Below are positions 52,176 through 54,094 of a DNA stretch of 54,094 nt, one piece after another. Below the pieces are notes generated by a model, which saw only the letters and a program-made list of their open reading frames with translations, had not been told where the DNA came from and did no database searches. The stretch spans positions 1-54,094 of the forward strand of contig JAQBXY010000023.1 of the NCBI GenBank assembly GCA_027623325.1, read 5' to 3'. Made by a program: the position numbers and the translations under genes. Within the stretch, counting starts at the first letter, position 1. Every line of letters starts with the position of its first letter. Origin of the DNA: Gemmatimonadota bacterium. Lineage in GTDB: Bacteria; Gemmatimonadota; Gemmatimonadetes; Longimicrobiales; Gaopeijiaceae.

Positions 52176-53168
52176 ATGAAGAAGCCAGTCAGCAAATGTG
52201 TACGCCTCGGGCCCGGCGCCGAGTTCGACCTCATCCGAAGCCTCGTCGGTGAAGAGTCGGACTTTCCTGCGGAAGTACGGGTGGGCCCGGGCGACGACGC
52301 GGCGGTCCTCGAGGGGGGGTGGGTCGTGAGCACCGATCTCGCCGTGGAAGACGTACACTTCCGAAGGGCCTGGCTGACCGACGAGGAAATCGGGTACCGA
52401 GCAGGGGCCGCGGCCCTCTCCGACATCGCGGCGATGGCCGCGAGTCCCGTGGCTCTGCTTCTTTCCATCGCCGCTCCCCGCGGTGGTGCGGTAGACGTTC
52501 GTGCGGTTCAGGCGGGAGTGCAGGCCGTGGCGCGAACGGTCGGCGCGTGTGTCATCGGGGGTGATATCTCACGCTCACCCGGTCCGTTGATGTTGGACGT
52601 GGTGGCACTCGGGCGGTCCACGTGGCCGGTGCTACGGGACGGTGCAGAACCCGGTGATCATGTCTGGGTGACCGGCACGCTCGGCGCGAGCGCCGCAGCG
52701 GTTCAGGCGTGGGAGTCGGGAGGCGAGCCTTCGGCCGAACTTCGTGCGGCGTTCACGAAACCGACGCCCCGCGTCGAGGCCGCCCGGTGCCTCGTCGAGC
52801 ATGAAGTCGTCGATGCGATGATTGACATTTCAGATGGGTTGGCCGGCGACCTAGGCCACCTCGCTGCCGCTTCGGGCGTTCAGATCACGCTGGAGGCGGC
52901 CCTGATTCCTGTCGCGAGCGCTGCGCTCGAGGCCCTGGGGCCCGACCGCGCCCTCGAGGCGGCTCTTCACGGCGGTGAGGACTACGAACTCTGCTTCGTG
53001 ACCGATCCTGGGGTCGTGGATGCGGAGTATTTTCTGACCCGTCATGGTCTGAAGGTCACCCGCGTGGGATCGGTCTCGAGTGGGTCCGGTGTGTGGATGG
53101 AGTCCGCCGCGGGGGAGCGGAAGGAACTCTCAAGGGGTGGATTCGATCACTGGGCGGACCTTCCCTAG
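52176..53168 (+). CDS. thiL: Thiamine-monophosphate kinase
   Basis: Phosphorylates thiamine phosphate to the active diphosphate. The family motifs are EFDLIRSL, VGPGDDAAVL, VSTDLAVEDVHFRRAWL, the AALSDIAAMAASP metal-binding block, VIGGDISRSPGP, ISDGLAGDLGHLA and HGGEDYELCF. The 330-residue length is normal. Other thiamine genes are not in the window. A seven-G tract sits in the first third. Its TAG stop shares one base with the plsC GTG start. Confidence 0.95.
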   Translation: MKKPVSKCVRLGPGAEFDLIRSLVGEESDFPAEVRVGPGDDAAVLEGGWVVSTDLAVEDVHFRRAWLTDEEIGYRAGAAALSDIAAMAASPVALLLSIAAPRGGAVDVRAVQAGVQAVARTVGACVIGGDISRSPGPLMLDVVALGRSTWPVLRDGAEPGDHVWVTGTLGASAAAVQAWESGGEPSAELRAAFTKPTPRVEAARCLVEHEVVDAMIDISDGLAGDLGHLAAASGVQITLEAALIPVASAALEALGPDRALEAALHGGEDYELCFVTDPGVVDAEYFLTRHGLKVTRVGSVSSGSGVWMESAAGERKELSRGGFDHWADLP

Positions 53169-53887
53169 TGTTTCGACTCGTCCTGGTCCTGATCGGTATT
53201 GTCCCGGCAACGATTTACACCGGCTTCCGGATGCTGTGGGTCGTGTACCGGAAGTCACCCTCGTCGCCGTGTGTCTGCCACTCGGCGCCGCAGCAGTGGG
53301 CCCGGTTTATCCTCCGGTGCTCGGGTGTCAAGATCGTGCTCGAGAATGCTGAAGCCATCGATCCGAACCGCCCGCAGATTCTGGTCGCCAATCACGAATC
53401 GTGGTTCGACGTCCTGGCCATTCTGGCTCAGACTCCGGGCAGAACGATCTTCGTGGCCAAGAAGGAGCTAGAGCGGATCCCGATTTTTGGGTCTGCGGTG
53501 GCCGCGTGCGGGCATATCTTCATCGACCGGGAAGACCGCGGCCGGGCGGTGGACTCCCTGTCGGTGGCTCGAAAAAGGTTGGAGGAGGAGAGCCCCACCG
53601 TCATCATGTTCCCAGAGGGTACGCGATCGGCGACGGGTGAGATGCGACCGTTCAAGAAGGGAGCGTTCGTCCTCGCGATTCAAACCGGCGTCGATATCGT
53701 GCCGGCGGCGATTTGTGGCTCGCGCGCCGTCATGAGAAAAGGTTCGCTCTTGATTCGCCCCGGTACGGTGCTGGTGCGATTCGGAGAGCCGATCAGCGTG
53801 CAGGGACTCACGTTGGATGCACGAAACGATCTGTCCGATCGCGCTCGGGAGGCCCTGACCGGTCTACGGGCGGCTGCGGCTCGATAA
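53168..53887 (+). CDS. plsC: 1-Acyl-sn-glycerol-3-phosphate acyltransferase
   Basis: Makes phosphatidate from lysophosphatidate at the inner membrane. Motifs are NHESWFDVL (HX4D), FPEGTRS and VPAAICGS in 239 residues, with an N-terminal membrane segment (VFRLVLVLIGIVPATIYTGF). GTG 53168 overlaps the thiL stop by one base; an in-frame ATG at 53093 lies inside thiL and would add 25 residues before the membrane segment. A CVCHS motif precedes the catalytic domain and is unusual. Confidence 0.94.
   Translation: MFRLVLVLIGIVPATIYTGFRMLWVVYRKSPSSPCVCHSAPQQWARFILRCSGVKIVLENAEAIDPNRPQILVANHESWFDVLAILAQTPGRTIFVAKKELERIPIFGSAVAACGHIFIDREDRGRAVDSLSVARKRLEEESPTVIMFPEGTRSATGEMRPFKKGAFVLAIQTGVDIVPAAICGSRAVMRKGSLLIRPGTVLVRFGEPISVQGLTLDARNDLSDRAREALTGLRAAAAR

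Positions 53888-54094
<207 letters not shown>

Overview
The window is a GC-rich, gene-dense piece of chromosome from a Gram-negative (diderm) bacterium. Nearly all genes lie on the plus strand, with many 4-bp start/stop overlaps (ATGA, GTGA, TTGA). LolA, apolipoprotein N-acyltransferase and a signal-peptide-bearing barrel-like protein indicate an outer membrane. The gene mix (ComB-family phosphatase, PF06089-type asparaginase, Minf_1886-family protein, eukaryote/archaea-like inositol-phosphate synthase, leucine dehydrogenase) fits Gemmatimonadota best, but that placement is inference from gene content, not phylogeny. No rRNA, tRNA, insertion sequence, prophage or CRISPR array was seen. No stretch over 300 bases lacks a gene; the longest gap is about 170 bases.

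Layout: 0-4.4 kb, the end of a repeat-bearing TPR protein, then aroQ-efp-accB-accC-comB. 4.4-12.2 kb, ftsK-lolA-rimO, a barrel-like envelope protein, a Gfo/Idh oxidoreductase and lnt. 12.2-23.1 kb, translation and housekeeping genes (rpmE, prfA, prmC, ylbF-like), inositol-phosphate synthase, tmk, an S41 protease, asparaginase, obgE, dprA, hemW. 23.2-27.8 kb, hrcA-dnaJ-prmA, one minus-strand orphan, a HIT protein and a YqeY protein. 27.8-36.6 kb, a tightly coupled run mutS2-dnaG-zinc-ribbon-recJ-rsmD-coaD-pta. 36.7-39.1 kb, a STAS / anti-sigma kinase / PP2C partner-switch operon. 39.1-42.4 kb, rsmA, then rex-exonuclease-metallo-beta-lactamase. 42.4-49.7 kb, thiolase, bioY, CPBP protease, 3-hydroxyacyl-CoA dehydrogenase, acyl-CoA dehydrogenase, leucine dehydrogenase, glyA. 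49.7-54.1 kb, Minf_1886 protein, a small zinc protein, nnr, thiL, plsC and the start of enolase.

How it fits together: biotin-dependent AccBC and the BioY biotin importer both need biotin; thiolase, hydroxyacyl-CoA dehydrogenase and acyl-CoA dehydrogenase give most of a short-chain acyl-CoA cycle beside leucine dehydrogenase, which could feed branched-chain carbon in; Pta and Rex tie acetyl-CoA and NADH status together. The clearest regulatory signal is a perfect 7-4-7 Rex-type operator (TTGTGAA-N4-TTCACAA) at 39941-39958 just before rex, which also shows that rex starts later than its first in-frame GTG. I found no clearly undescribed multigene system. The most noteworthy points are the Rex operon that includes a nuclease, the sigma-less partner switch, the missing legal start of lnt, and the length-variable repeats in the first gene.
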